Shown: one piece after another, positions 1 to 11,386 of the stretch | Numbering within the stretch: the first letter of the stretch is position 1 | How the letters are laid out: the number at the start of each line of letters is the position of its first letter | NCBI GenBank assembly: GCA_032164245.1 | Contig: JAVMKO010000001.1 | Span: forward strand, 13,119,603-13,183,602 | Length of the DNA stretch: 64,000 nucleotides | Reading direction: 5' to 3' | DNA from: Sternotherus odoratus | Lineage: Eukaryota; Chordata; Testudines; Kinosternidae | Notes under the pieces: generated by a model | Seen by the model: only the letters and a program-made list of their open reading frames with translations | What the model was told of the DNA's origin: nothing | Databases searched by the model: none | Made by a program: the position numbers and the translations under genes

Positions 1-619
1 ATGTTTACTCAAGATGAACAGTCCCAGTAGCTTCCAGGGAACTACCTGTGGAGGAAGATGCTACTTGTTATGGCAATAACAACCTGGCCATTGCTGTCCC
101 TTCCTGGACATTCTTGGGCTTCCTCCGCTCCCAGTGCAAGCACACCTCATTGGATCAGGCCCTGAGTTCTTGAGAAAGTTATCAGACTTCCCATACTGGC
201 TTCTGCAGTCTTGAATGTATCCACAAAACAAGCTCCCACACACTGCCCTGCCAGTGTCCTTCAGATCTCGCCCCTCTAGGACAGTTCAGCTCCTAGGGCT
301 CATTTGGTCCTTGACCTTTGCACTGACCTTTGCACTCAGTCTGCTTAGGGTAGTCTTGGTTCAGTCCTGTGTAATATTCAGCACCTCATGAAACCATATT
401 CTATTCCAGTCTTTTATTATTAGACAGAGATCTTAATCCCGTTGCTTTTCTAAGTAGCTTCCGCCTGCAGAATTCTTTAATATTTACAAAGTGCTTTGAG
501 ATCCTCCAGATGGAGGGACTTCTGTAAGTACAAAGTAGTCCTTTTCTTCTTGTTTATTTCTTTATTATTTTATGATTGGTTGAGGGTTGTACTGAAAGAC
601 AATTGCCAGTACTTACAAA

Positions 620-805
620 GATATATGGTCCCCATTATATATCTGAATGCCTCACAGTCTTTAATGTGTTTATCCCCACAACACCCTTGTGAGATAGGGA
701 CATTCTGTTATCCCCATTTTACTGATGGAGCAGTTAGGGCACAGAGAGTCTAAGTGACTTACCCAAGGTCACACAGGAGGTCTGTGGCAGAGCAAGGAAA
801 GACCT
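620..805 (-). repeat. MIR-like SINE
   Basis: The stretch ttatccccattttactgatg followed by the ggcacagagag, gtgacttacccaaggtcacac and ggcagagc words is the reverse complement of the conserved MIR/CORE-SINE centre. It is diverged and has no readable TSD. Confidence 0.75.
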
Positions 806-1669
806 GGCTAAGATGCAACAGAACTATGTCCAAGTTGACAAATTGTTTTTGCGTATGATAATAATTGTATTTACTTCTGGAACCACATGATGAATGTGTG
901 AAATCACCTAGGAGTCCAGCCTATACTTCCTGGTTTCATTCCCAGAACTTGATGGGCCAGATTCACCCCACATGTAATTCCACTGAGATAACTGGGTTCA
1001 CAGGAGGGATGAATTTGTCCCTTTCTGCACAAATACATGATAGATGCAAGAACTGGAAATGTTTAAGGCTAGGTCTTGTGGAGATTGGGCTAATCTCATT
1101 CAGTCCCTGTTTCTTTGCTAAGAGACTCCATGCATCTGCTTTACTGAGTGCAAACTTACATTAGTTATGATGACCAACTCCATACCTTTCAGTGCGGCAG
1201 GAAAATTTCTCGTGCAAACAGAATTCAGGCAGGCTGGAGTTCTTTGGAAACTGCCGCGTGTTTGGAGGATTAAATGTTGATGTTAAAACTGTAGAAATCA
1301 CATAAAAGAAAAAACAGGTGTTTTTACCCAGATCTGTAATCGTTTAGAAAGCAGCCACACACCAGCAAAATAAAATGGAAGCAACATTGGGTGTGCTAGC
1401 AGAGACAGGATTATAAGTGGCTTTTTCACCACCATGTGGTCTAATCCTGCTTAGATCGAGCCTACATTACACGGTGGTGAAAATGCCAATGTCCATTGGC
1501 GATTTGTTACACTAATGCTCCCATTAGTGCTATCAGGACTGGTCTAGATCAGTGGTAACTTCAGAACAGTGGGAAGTTAGAGACAAAAAACCCGAGAATG
1601 GATGATACTATAACTTAATTACATGAACAATCATGCTTTACACTAACCACCTGTGGTCACCTTCATAAA

Positions 1670-2319
<650 letters not shown>

Positions 2320-2756
2320 TAACACTTACCTGTTTTCTAAAGTAGGTGCTACCTTCCTGTACACTGAATTGTGTTAGTCTTTTAAAGGGACGATGCAACA
2401 TCTTATTTGTGGCTCCAAATTTTAGATAGACTAGTGCTATTTACACAGTAAGCTACAGCTGCTGTACAGGGCATTGAACCAGGAACCTCCAGCTACAAAA
2501 CATGTGAGTTGCTATAGCTTGAGCTAAAGAGTCTAGGCCCTATAGCTGCTACTAGAACAGATTCCTGTCTTCTGCAGGTTGGACACAGAGAGGGGCCCGT
2601 GAGAGACAACAGAGTTTACATAAGTGCTACTCACTGGACGTAAGAGTTACAGGATCAAAGCTTGAGGAAAGCTTTTATTTTTTCCCTCTGTATCTAGTTT
2701 ACAAAAGAGTAGCTCCTTAAAGTTATTATTTTTAAACCCATATCTGACAACTCTGA

Positions 2757-2987
<231 letters not shown>

Positions 2988-5153
2988 CAGGGGATCGGTG
3001 ATCAATCAGCAGTCACCCTATGTTGCTCTCTCCTGCAATGTGTGACAGCTTTGACAGCAACCTGGACCAAAGCTCGTACCACTCTGCTTTCCTCCCATCA
3101 GCTCTGTGTCAGCCCAACAAATTTGACCCTACAAAAGTTTCATTTTCCCTAGGGGAAAAAAACAACACCTTATTTTCTGATTGGCTGTAATATTTTACCC
3201 CTTGGCTGAGACTCCCGGACCAGTGGGGCAAATCGGCTCTGATGTTAGTGGACACGAATCACTGTTATTTTAGTAGCAGTCATGCCCTCTTACACCAAGA
3301 CCAGATTTGGCCCAGTGTCTTGATTGTTATACATCATGACTGGTATTTCAAAGCTGCCTAAGGGATTTGAACACCTGCCCTCTATATTTTTCTGAATGTC
3401 AGGGAAGGGTGAGGTGACAGCAACAGGGATCATTTGGGAACGCGCAGTGTTTCCTTCACAATGAAGTTGATTTTATCTCTACCCTTCGAGCATTGATTTA
3501 CACTTCCCTGCTCTCTTTTGAGGTTTTTTACATCACAAAAAGCCAATTAAAATGGGGGGTATAAATTTCGCCAGGTCCTCTTATATGGAGATTTAAGATG
3601 TGCAGCTGAATAGGCTAATGGCTTATTAGACTTCAAGTTACTGCTCAGTTTCAGTGGCGGTTTAATTGGTTCTCCCTGCAGCATCATGCCACAGCGTTTG
3701 ATTCATTGTACTGTTGTGCTATGGCATATATGGAACTATATGTTTATCCCTTAATCACCTACTCTTTGGGACAGATTTTGGCTGACCCTGCTTTCTCCCC
3801 TTCCCACCTCTGCCCACCACCGGGCACCCCTTTGCAAAGTCCTGCCGCACTCCGTTCCTGAATGCATGGAAGTACACAGAGACTCAGTTAAAAGACGCGC
3901 GAGCCCCCGTTCTGGCATGCGCACCCTCCAGCACCTTGGAAACGCTCCGACTTCATCAGCCAGAATGCCTGCAAGGACTACAACTGCTGCCAAACCCCTC
4001 GCTTCCTCCCACCCAACGCAAGCAATGTCAGCCAAAATAGAGCCCTTTCCATTTGCATTTCAGGCACTGTGGAGATTCATGCAGATAATCTTCACTGGTG
4101 GAAATATATCACATTAAAACCTTTTTGCCTGGAATACACCACTCTAGCCCAGTTCCACATGCTCCAGCAGCTTACAGGAAAGCACTACTATTCTCCCAGG
4201 TGGTCTTCTTAAATCACCCAACTGTCACCCACTTATGACTAATATGCTAACTCTTATCTACAAATCACTTCTACTGTGGAGCAAAAACATTCTTAGCACA
4301 GCAGATTGCAGCAGAGAGCCTGTTGCATGAAGATCCGAGGTTTCATTTTGAATCTAAGTACAGTACACAAATGCAGGACGCAAGTTAGACCCAGAGAATC
4401 TGATTGCTGATTTCACTGTTAACTGCAGATAATGGAAGACTAAACTGTCTCTGCTTCTGACCTCAAATTGGTTTTGATTATTATAATGAGGAAATCGCTG
4501 TTTACAAGGGGAGGATGAGACCAAGAACAAAACTCACTCACAGCCGTTACAAATGCTAAAATAGCCCAGTACAATATCTGGCAGGGGAATGTTGCAGAAT
4601 GATGGATTAAGCAGCCAAGGACATTAAGAGTGGACCAGACATGCTGAGCTGGTTATGTTTGTATGTCTCCTGGAATTTAAGATAGAAAAGAATGGCAAGA
4701 TTCCCTAGCATCCCAAACTGAACACAGTGAGAGGTCTTATTAGTGAATAGGCAATAAATTAAAGAGAATAGTTAGGGGGAATGCGGCAAGTAGTGGTAGA
4801 ACCCCAAAGGAACTGCAAATACAACTCATGAAAATAAGGGAAAGTTTATACATCCAATACAAACTGCAGATCAACTGGATCCTGGGAAAAAGGAATATCT
4901 CTGAAGAGCTCTTTCCTGCCTCCTTCTTTCTCATTACTTTTATTTGGGAAAGAATTTCTTACATGGGAAAAGTACTGCACAGCTGCCGATAGATGTACAA
5001 GTAGGTCAAGTGACTTGCCCGTGGTCCCACACTAAGTGAGTGACTAAGAAAACCCAGGTTCTTCCTGCTTCACAGATATGGGGCTTCATTCCCCTTTCAC
5101 TTTCCCTCATGTGAATCAGGAATGACTCCACTCAAGTGAATGGCTTTTACTCT
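2988..5153. other. CAMK1D: CAMK1D intron, nothing recognised
   Basis: After the exon ending at 2958 there is a possible read-through tail, then about 2.2 kb in which I recognise no gene or RNA. Open frames near 3751-4117 lie on both strands of the same stretch and resemble no family I know. 4985-5065 has faint MIR-like words (gtgacttgcccgtggtcccac). Confidence 0.55.
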
Positions 5154-5455
5154 AAGGGCTTGTCTACATTACCCTCTGAATCGATGGGCAGCGATCGATC
5201 CAGTGTGGGTCAATTTATCACGTGTAGTCTAGACGCAATAAATCAACTTCTGAGTGCTCTCAGCATCGACTCCAGTACTCCACCAGGGCTGGAGGCACAG
5301 GCAGAGTTGACAGGAGAGCGTCAGCTGTCAATTTACCACAGTGAAGACACTGTGGTAAGTAGATCTAAGTATGTTGACTTCAGTTACGTTATTCACATAG
5401 CTGAAGTTGCGTAACTTAGATTGATCCCCCCTCCCCTAGTGTAGACCAAGCCTAT
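5154..5455. mobile_element. non-autonomous DNA element, 'gtctacac' terminal-repeat family, copy 1
   Basis: The ends are inverted: aagggcttgtctacattacc at the left and ctagtgtagaccaagcctat at the right. An internal near-palindrome lies around 5355-5425, with the paired words taagtagatctaagta and gcgtaacttagattga. The same outer words recur at about 31420, 34781, 58920, 61640, 62988 and 63646. I infer a MITE-like cut-and-paste family. The superfamily and exact TSD are unresolved. Confidence 0.65.
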
Positions 5456-6543
5456 ATAACAAGAGGAGCATCCAAGCTATTCACTGCAGCCAACCTTTAG
5501 TTCATTACCAGCCAGTGTAACACATTACTCTCTCTTCAACCCACTGATGAGTCTTGTTTTAAACAATGCCTCCAAAGTGTCTCTCAAGTAGAGCCTCCAA
5601 AATCAGCTCTGTTGGGATTCAGAGGAAAGCCGTGCTAACTGCCTGGGTTCTGTCATGCCATGGCCATAACTTTCATCTTCACATTTTTCAAACTTAATTT
5701 TATTTCAGAGAACGTCAGCTAGAGGGGGAGGGGAAGAAAAGAAACGGGGCTCAGAGTTCTACAGATTCAGCCCTTCAGCATCAAGAGATGCTTATTAACA
5801 ATTATACAATAATGAAGCCAAGTACGGGGCTCCATTATTGGAATGTAGCTTACTATTCAGAGGGCAGTGCTCGAAGGAACAAGCAGCTGTGACTGAATGG
5901 CGAGCTACATAAAGCAATTGCTGTCAGTGCTAAGATTTTTAATACTGATTAATACCCCTAATAGTAACTGTGATGCTGTCACACGACATATTGGTCCTCT
6001 GCACATTGATATTTGTGCTGTAATAGGTTTCAACACTGAGGAAGAGCTGCCGGGGTTACAATAGTCTGAGACTAGATTTTCCCAGGTACATTCTAATTCT
6101 CTCCTGCTTGTGTGAGGACATGTGGCTAACTCCGAGGTGATGTATTAGGGCGGTACAAATGACACGTTGATAAAGGAGGCATGAGTCTAAATAAGTAAGT
6201 CAGGTGTGGTGGTGGCTGCTTTATGCTGCTCAAGCAGTGTAGAGCTGCCCGAAAGCCAGGATCTCTGAATCTGGGGATTCCCCCTTGTGTGGCTTACAGT
6301 GCACAGCCAGAATAGCAGATCTCCCCAGTGCTGGAAAAGGGGATATGGCTGGGATATCTCTACACCCAAGCAATCCCCAGATGCTGGAATATCCTACTGG
6401 CCTCAGGATGGAGGGAATGTAAATATGACTTTAAACCACGTCAATTGACTTGCCACCCTCTGGTGCTTGAGCAGATGAGAGAATCTGACCCTGGTGCTCT
6501 TAACTGTGATTTTGTATCTGGTTAGGGTACAGTCACCTGAGCT
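5456..6543. other. CAMK1D: CAMK1D intron, nothing recognised
   Basis: There is no coding or RNA signal. Short open frames on both strands at 6187-6594 overlap one another and match nothing that I know. Confidence 0.5.
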
Positions 6544-7205
6544 CAGAGGTGGGCAAACTATGGCCCGTGGGCCACATCCTGCCCGTGGGACCATCCTGCC
6601 CGGACCTTGAGCTCCCAGCCAGGAGGACTACCTCTAGCCCCTCCCCCACTATCCTAGCTTTCCCACAGCTACACCACTGCGCTGGCAGCATGGCTGGCTC
6701 CGGACAGGTGGCGCAGCTTCCAGTCCTGCCGCTCTGAGTGGCATGATAAGGGGGTGGGGAGCAGGGGGGGTTAGATAAGGGGCAGGAGGTTTTGAGAGGG
6801 GGCAGTCAGGGGACAGTTGGATAGGGCAGAGGTTCTGGTGGGGGAGGTCAGGGGATGGGGAATGGGGGGTTGGATAGGCGTGGGAGTCCTGGGGGGTTTG
6901 TCAGGGGGCAGGGATGTGGATAGGAGTCAAGACAGTCAGGGAACAGGGAGCGGGGTGGGGAGGTTGGATAGGGGGTGGGGTTCCGGGGGGGGGGGGCAAG
7001 GGGTCCTGGGAGGGTGCAGTCAGGGGACAAGGAGCAAGGGGGGTTGAGAGTTCTGAGGGGGGCAGTCAGGGGCTGGGAGGTGGGTGGGGGTCAGATAGGG
7101 GTTGGGGCCAAGCTGTTTGGGGAGGCACAGACTTCCCTACACGGCCCTCCATACAGTTCCGCACCCCCAATGTGGCCCTCGGGCCAAAAAGTTTGCCCAC
7201 CCCTG
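6544..7205 (+). mobile_element. hAT-type non-autonomous DNA transposon with 8-bp TSD
   Basis: The left end cagaggtgggcaaactatgg and right end aaaagtttgcccacccctg are inverted repeats of the 'caggggtgggcaaac' class. The flanks are cctgagct (6536-6543) and ccttagct (7206-7213), an 8-bp target duplication with one mismatch, as expected for hAT. The interior is a G-rich, irregularly repeated stretch (units like gggggcagtcagggga and tagggggtgggg) that yields long but meaningless frames. No transposase is present. It sits in the last long intron of CAMK1D. The related copies at 28232 and 44442 differ in interior. Confidence 0.9.
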
Positions 7206-7673
7206 CCTTAGCTGCTAACCATTCAGCAGCCATTCTAACACTACAGCTTGTTTGTGCCTCTGTATCCCATGCTGCCTAGCTATGCTTGTCCTGGTACCAA
7301 CAGGGAAAATCTGGGCAGGTATCCCAGTGCCTTGGCAGAGGATAGAGCATCAGTGGACATGCACAGAGAGTAACAGCAGCATGTGGTGCAATGCACTCTG
7401 GGAGTTCCTGCCACACACAAAACAGGATGGGAAAAGAGAACTGACTAAACCAGTTACACAAACATACTTAGGGCATCCTGTTTGCACTGCAAAAATCCTG
7501 TGTGCTGAACCAGTACCAGGAAAAGTGCTGTGAAGCGGGGACGCATTTTTAGTGACCGTCATCACTAGCAGAGTTTCACCATGTGATGTGCAGTCACAAA
7601 CCCTGTAGAGCGCCAACCCCGGCCATTTCTGAGTACAAAAGCTGTTTGAAGTTGAAGTGCATATTAGAGTCAG

Positions 7674-8339
7674 TGTAACGGGGCAACGACTCACCCCTGA
7701 GGCGCCTCCTGTTGGTCATCCCTGGAAATTAGCTTCCAGCCATTGGAGCACCCTCTGCAGGCCAATGTCTCGCTGTCCCCCCGTGTCCCTCCTGGACCCC
7801 AGTGCCCTTTTATCTGGAGTGTTGCTCCCTGGCAATACCCCTGCACACTTTCTGGGTCCTCCCTCCCCAGGGAACCCCCAACCTCTATCCCCACCTTGCC
7901 TCAGCCTATGGGCTACTGCCAGTCACCATCTAGCCTCCTTTCACTGGGGCCGACTGCAGTCTGTACAAGTCAGTCATCATAGGCAAGGGAGGTTTTGACC
8001 TGCTGTCTTCCTCTGTAACCCAGTACCTCTACATGGTCCTGGATAAGGCCGTGCAGCCTGGGGAGTTGCTGGCCTGGAACTCCCCAGCCCCTCTGGTCTT
8101 TCCTCAGCCCTGCCTCACTCTAGCTACCCTTAGGCTTCCCAGGCAGCCAGGTCCATCTCCCTCCTCAACCAGAGAGAGACTGACTCAGCACCAAACTCTC
8201 AGCCCTTTTATCAGGGGTTTGATAAAATTGACTCAGCCACAGCTGTTGGCTGCTCCGCCCCATCTACTTTCACTTTTGCAGCCCTCTGCTGGGCTGCTTT
8301 AACCCTTCTCTTTTAGGAGCAGGGTAGCCACCCCCTACA
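7674..8339 (-). mobile_element. probable solo LTR, orientation probably minus
   Basis: The segment begins tgtaacgggg and ends ccaccccctaca, so it has TG...CA termini with palindromic TGTA/TACA edges. The flanks are gtcag (7669-7673) and gtcgg (8340-8344), matching at 4 of 5 bases. On the minus strand a TATA-like gataaaagggc (about 8204-8214) is followed by a gtcagtctctctctgg word, which would be a U3/R order. No internal retroviral sequence flanks it, so it would be a solo LTR left by recombination. It abuts an AT-rich repeat at 8340. The class (ERV or other LTR element) is undecided. Confidence 0.6.
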
Positions 8340-8344
8340 GTCGG

Positions 8345-8652
8345 TCAGAAAATAGGGGGTTGGGTTTGTGGAAATTTTTGACAGAATTTGTTGTTGTTTC
8401 TTTTCATTGTAATTGTCTGCAGGGTTTTCTGACTTTGGGCTGAAATATCAAAAACCAATTTTTTTCAGTTTTCAGGCAAAACATTTTGGCTTTCAACTGA
8501 AACATTGTGGGGTTTGGGTTTGGGGGGTTTTTTGGACTGAATATTGAGGTTTTTTGTGGAAAGCAGACACTTTTCACACAAAAAGTAGCCAAAAAACCAA
8601 TTTTCAATAACAAAAACAGTTTCAGCAGAACGGTTTTGACCATCCCTAGTGC
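8345..8652. repeat. AT-rich 'ctggtcaaaatttt' element, copy 1
   Basis: The segment is rich in gaaattttt, caaaacattttgg, gtttcagcagaac and ends ggttttgaccatccctag. The same words recur, often inverted, at about 32845, 42109 and 48162. It is probably a non-autonomous DNA element with inverted ends; I cannot name the family. Confidence 0.5.
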
Positions 8653-8878
8653 CGATGTTTGTAAGTCTGGAGGATTAGTACAGTTCTGGAGGGCTTTTTA
8701 AAATCAGGAAACTCTTTATTATAAAAGATACAAGTCTCCAATCAAAACATATAGCACCATTCAAATTAAATGGGTACTATAATTGGGCATATTCTCTTCA
8801 TGATCCATGCATGAAACTCCTATTGATACTGATGGGAGAAATTGCACATGGAACAGCGGGAAGAATATGCCCCAATGA

Positions 8879-9127
<249 letters not shown>

Positions 9128-9904
9128 TAAGTGGAGGAGAATAGAGACGGGAAAGCCATCGGGTCGAGCGTGCCTACTCCGAGTGATTTCATCCTGCATT
9201 GTGCACTCGGTGAAGGACTAGAAGAGAGAAGATTTTTTATGGCCATATTTTATACTGCAATTCTGAAATGTTTCATTTAGCACAAACTGCAATGACTCCA
9301 GGGGGAATGGATTTAACAGTCTCTGGTGCTGTATATATGAGTCTAGCAATGTTCTAACAGACGCGCATTCTTTTTCCTGGTGATTTACTCTCTTCTCAGT
9401 GTAGGTAACAGTATATGTTGTCTTTTTTTCCATTAACTAAAAAGGTCTCAGCTGGATTATTTAAATAGAGATCATTTTTGAGAATTAGACTTTTTTTTTC
9501 TTTTAGCAAATACTTCCAGTTGCATCTCTCCTTCCAGTTTGCTGAGGGATAGGTTACTTCCATGGGTAGAGATTTGCACCGACCTTACAAAACAGGAGGG
9601 TTTCAAAGGCATGCATGTCATTTTTAGTTCCTAAAATTGGACTGTAAACCTGTCCGGATCTAGCAGTACGGTTACACTAAAACTATCTGCTTTCCCTCTC
9701 TTCCTCCTTCTTGGAAACAATGGTGAGAGTTGGTTGAAAACCCATCATGAGGTGCTGTGAACCTGCAACATTCATTAACTTTGATGGGAGTGGCAAAGTT
9801 CTCAGCCAGGAGCATCCCTTAGTCCAGCAAGCATGTGAAAAATGATATGATGCCTCATCCTGAAGTTCTTATTCCTTTGCTAAACCCCTTATGGTCCATC
9901 AGTG
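9128..9904 (+). other. CAMK1D: CAMK1D 3' UTR, end not determined
   Basis: Sequence following the TGA lacks obvious repeats for about 0.8 kb, consistent with transcribed UTR. No AATAAA is seen near the stop. Canonical hexamers appear further on (for example two AATAAA near 11910-11935 and one near 12205). Human CAMK1D is remembered to have a 3' UTR of several kilobases, so the true end may lie at any of these or later. Confidence 0.5.
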
Positions 9905-10184
9905 AAGCCTCATAACTAGGAGTCAGGAGAGCCTTGGTTCTGTTCCCATCCCTGCCACTGACTCCCTGCTTGAGCTTTGGGCAAGTCACTGCCCAAGGTC
10001 AAAAATTTCAAATGTGGCCTCTGGTTTTGAGTACCTCCAGTTTGGGGCCTGCTAACTGAGAGCTGGTGAGTACTGTAACCCACTGACTTCAGCTAAAGTT
10101 ATTGGTGACTCAGTGCTAGGCCCCAGGTGCCCCAAGCCGAGCATCAAAAATCAGAAAGCATTTTTGAAAGTTTTGGTCTTTTAA

Positions 10185-10221
<37 letters not shown>

Positions 10222-10265
10222 ATGCCTCAGTTTACCCATCTGTAAAGTGGGGATAATGCTATGCA
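9905..10265 (+). repeat. MIR-like SINE interrupted by unrelated sequence
   Basis: The left part reads ggttctgttcccatccctgc and gggcaagtcactgcccaagg. The right part reads gcctcagtttacccatctgt and aaagtggggataatgc. Together these are the conserved MIR/CORE-SINE order, split by about 170 bp that includes a (TA)n tract. Confidence 0.65.
10186..10223. repeat. (TA)n microsatellite
   Basis: An almost perfect TA alternation of about 38 bp with one TTTA interruption, lying inside the MIR-like repeat. Confidence 0.95.
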
Positions 10266-10526
10266 TTGCAATGTGGACGCAGCCTGCCTTTCACTGTGGC
10301 GTGTAAGCTACCTGTACCTTATACACCACCTTAGCATAGAAAAGGACAAAAACAGGGGCCCTGTCACTGCTTTATCATAAATGTTTTAAATATCCTGGAA
10401 TAGAAGAGAAGGCAGTGTTCAGAGCTCATCACACTTATGAACCTTATGGGACATATCCAGATCTCTACAAGTCATTCCAGGCTTTGATTTTTCTCCTAGG
10501 AGGAGAAAAGGTAGAGGGGATTTCAT

Positions 10527-10766
10527 GGGAATCATAGAATATCAGGGTTGAAAGGGACCTCAGGAGGTCATCTAGTCCAACCTCCTGCTCAAAGCAGGAC
10601 CAATCCCCAACTAAATCATCCCAGCCAGGGCTTTGCAAGTCTGACCTTAAAAATCTCTAAGGAAGGAGATTCTACCGACTCCCTAGGTAACCCATTCCAG
10701 TGCTTCACCACCCTCCTAGTGAAAAAGTTTTTCCTACTATCCAACCTCATGGAAATCAGGCACATT
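10527..10766 (-). mobile_element. CR1 LINE 3' end
   Basis: The segment starts aatcatagaatatcagggtt, gives the hallmark caggaggtcatctagtccaa and ctgctcaaagcaggaccaat, and continues with the RT C-terminal end in antisense (gtaacccattccagtgcttc, ctagtgaaaaagtttttcct). It is 5'-truncated in its own orientation, as usual for CR1. Confidence 0.92.
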
Positions 10767-11300
10767 TAAGCCATAACTAGCTCCCTACACCCCAAATGCA
10801 TCCATCTCCACAGGGAGGCAGGAATCATTTTTCCTTAAACTATTCTGTTGCCACATCCATGTCAGTTATTGTCTGTAAAGAATTAGATGAACCAGTCAGA
10901 GAGACATCTGAACATACACGGCCATAGTGAACACGCTTCGAAAAGCCCTGACATTTACTTTTCATTGAGATTTCAAAGATGTAAGGTGAACTCCTGCTGC
11001 TATTGAAGTCAGTGGGAGTTTGGCCATTAACTTCAGAGGAGCCAAGATTTAAAAAAGAAACAAGTTCTAGCTCTTTACAAAGATATCACTGAGTATACAA
11101 GAGTAGGATTCAACCAGTTTCCTCCAAAAGTTCCCAACAATCCCATATGATATTGTGCCTAGCACAGACATTCAAACTATAATGATTTAATGTGAACGCC
11201 ATAAAACACTAGTGTACATCTGTCTTTCCACTGTGGATATCTGACACTCCAATATATCACCTTGAAAAACCTCATAGGTCTGTCCAGTCTCTGGCATAAT
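10767..11300. other. no feature recognised
   Basis: Non-coding sequence downstream of CAMK1D. A short word pair around 10990-11050 (gaagtcagtgggagtttggcc) belongs to the common hairpin-type repeat family seen again at 11301. Confidence 0.4.
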
Positions 11301-11386
11301 GGGCCAGATCCCCAGCTAATGTAAAGGCATCGTTCCATTGAGGTCAGTTGAACTACTCTGATTTTCACCAGCTGAGGATCTGGTCC
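11301..11386. repeat. near-palindromic 'gccagatcc...cagctgaggatctgg' hairpin repeat, copy 1
   Basis: gggccagatccccagctaat at the left pairs with caccagctgaggatctggtc at the right around a loop near 11343. The arm bases match with a few mismatches. A second copy is at 19941-20017. The family is unnamed here. Confidence 0.65.
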
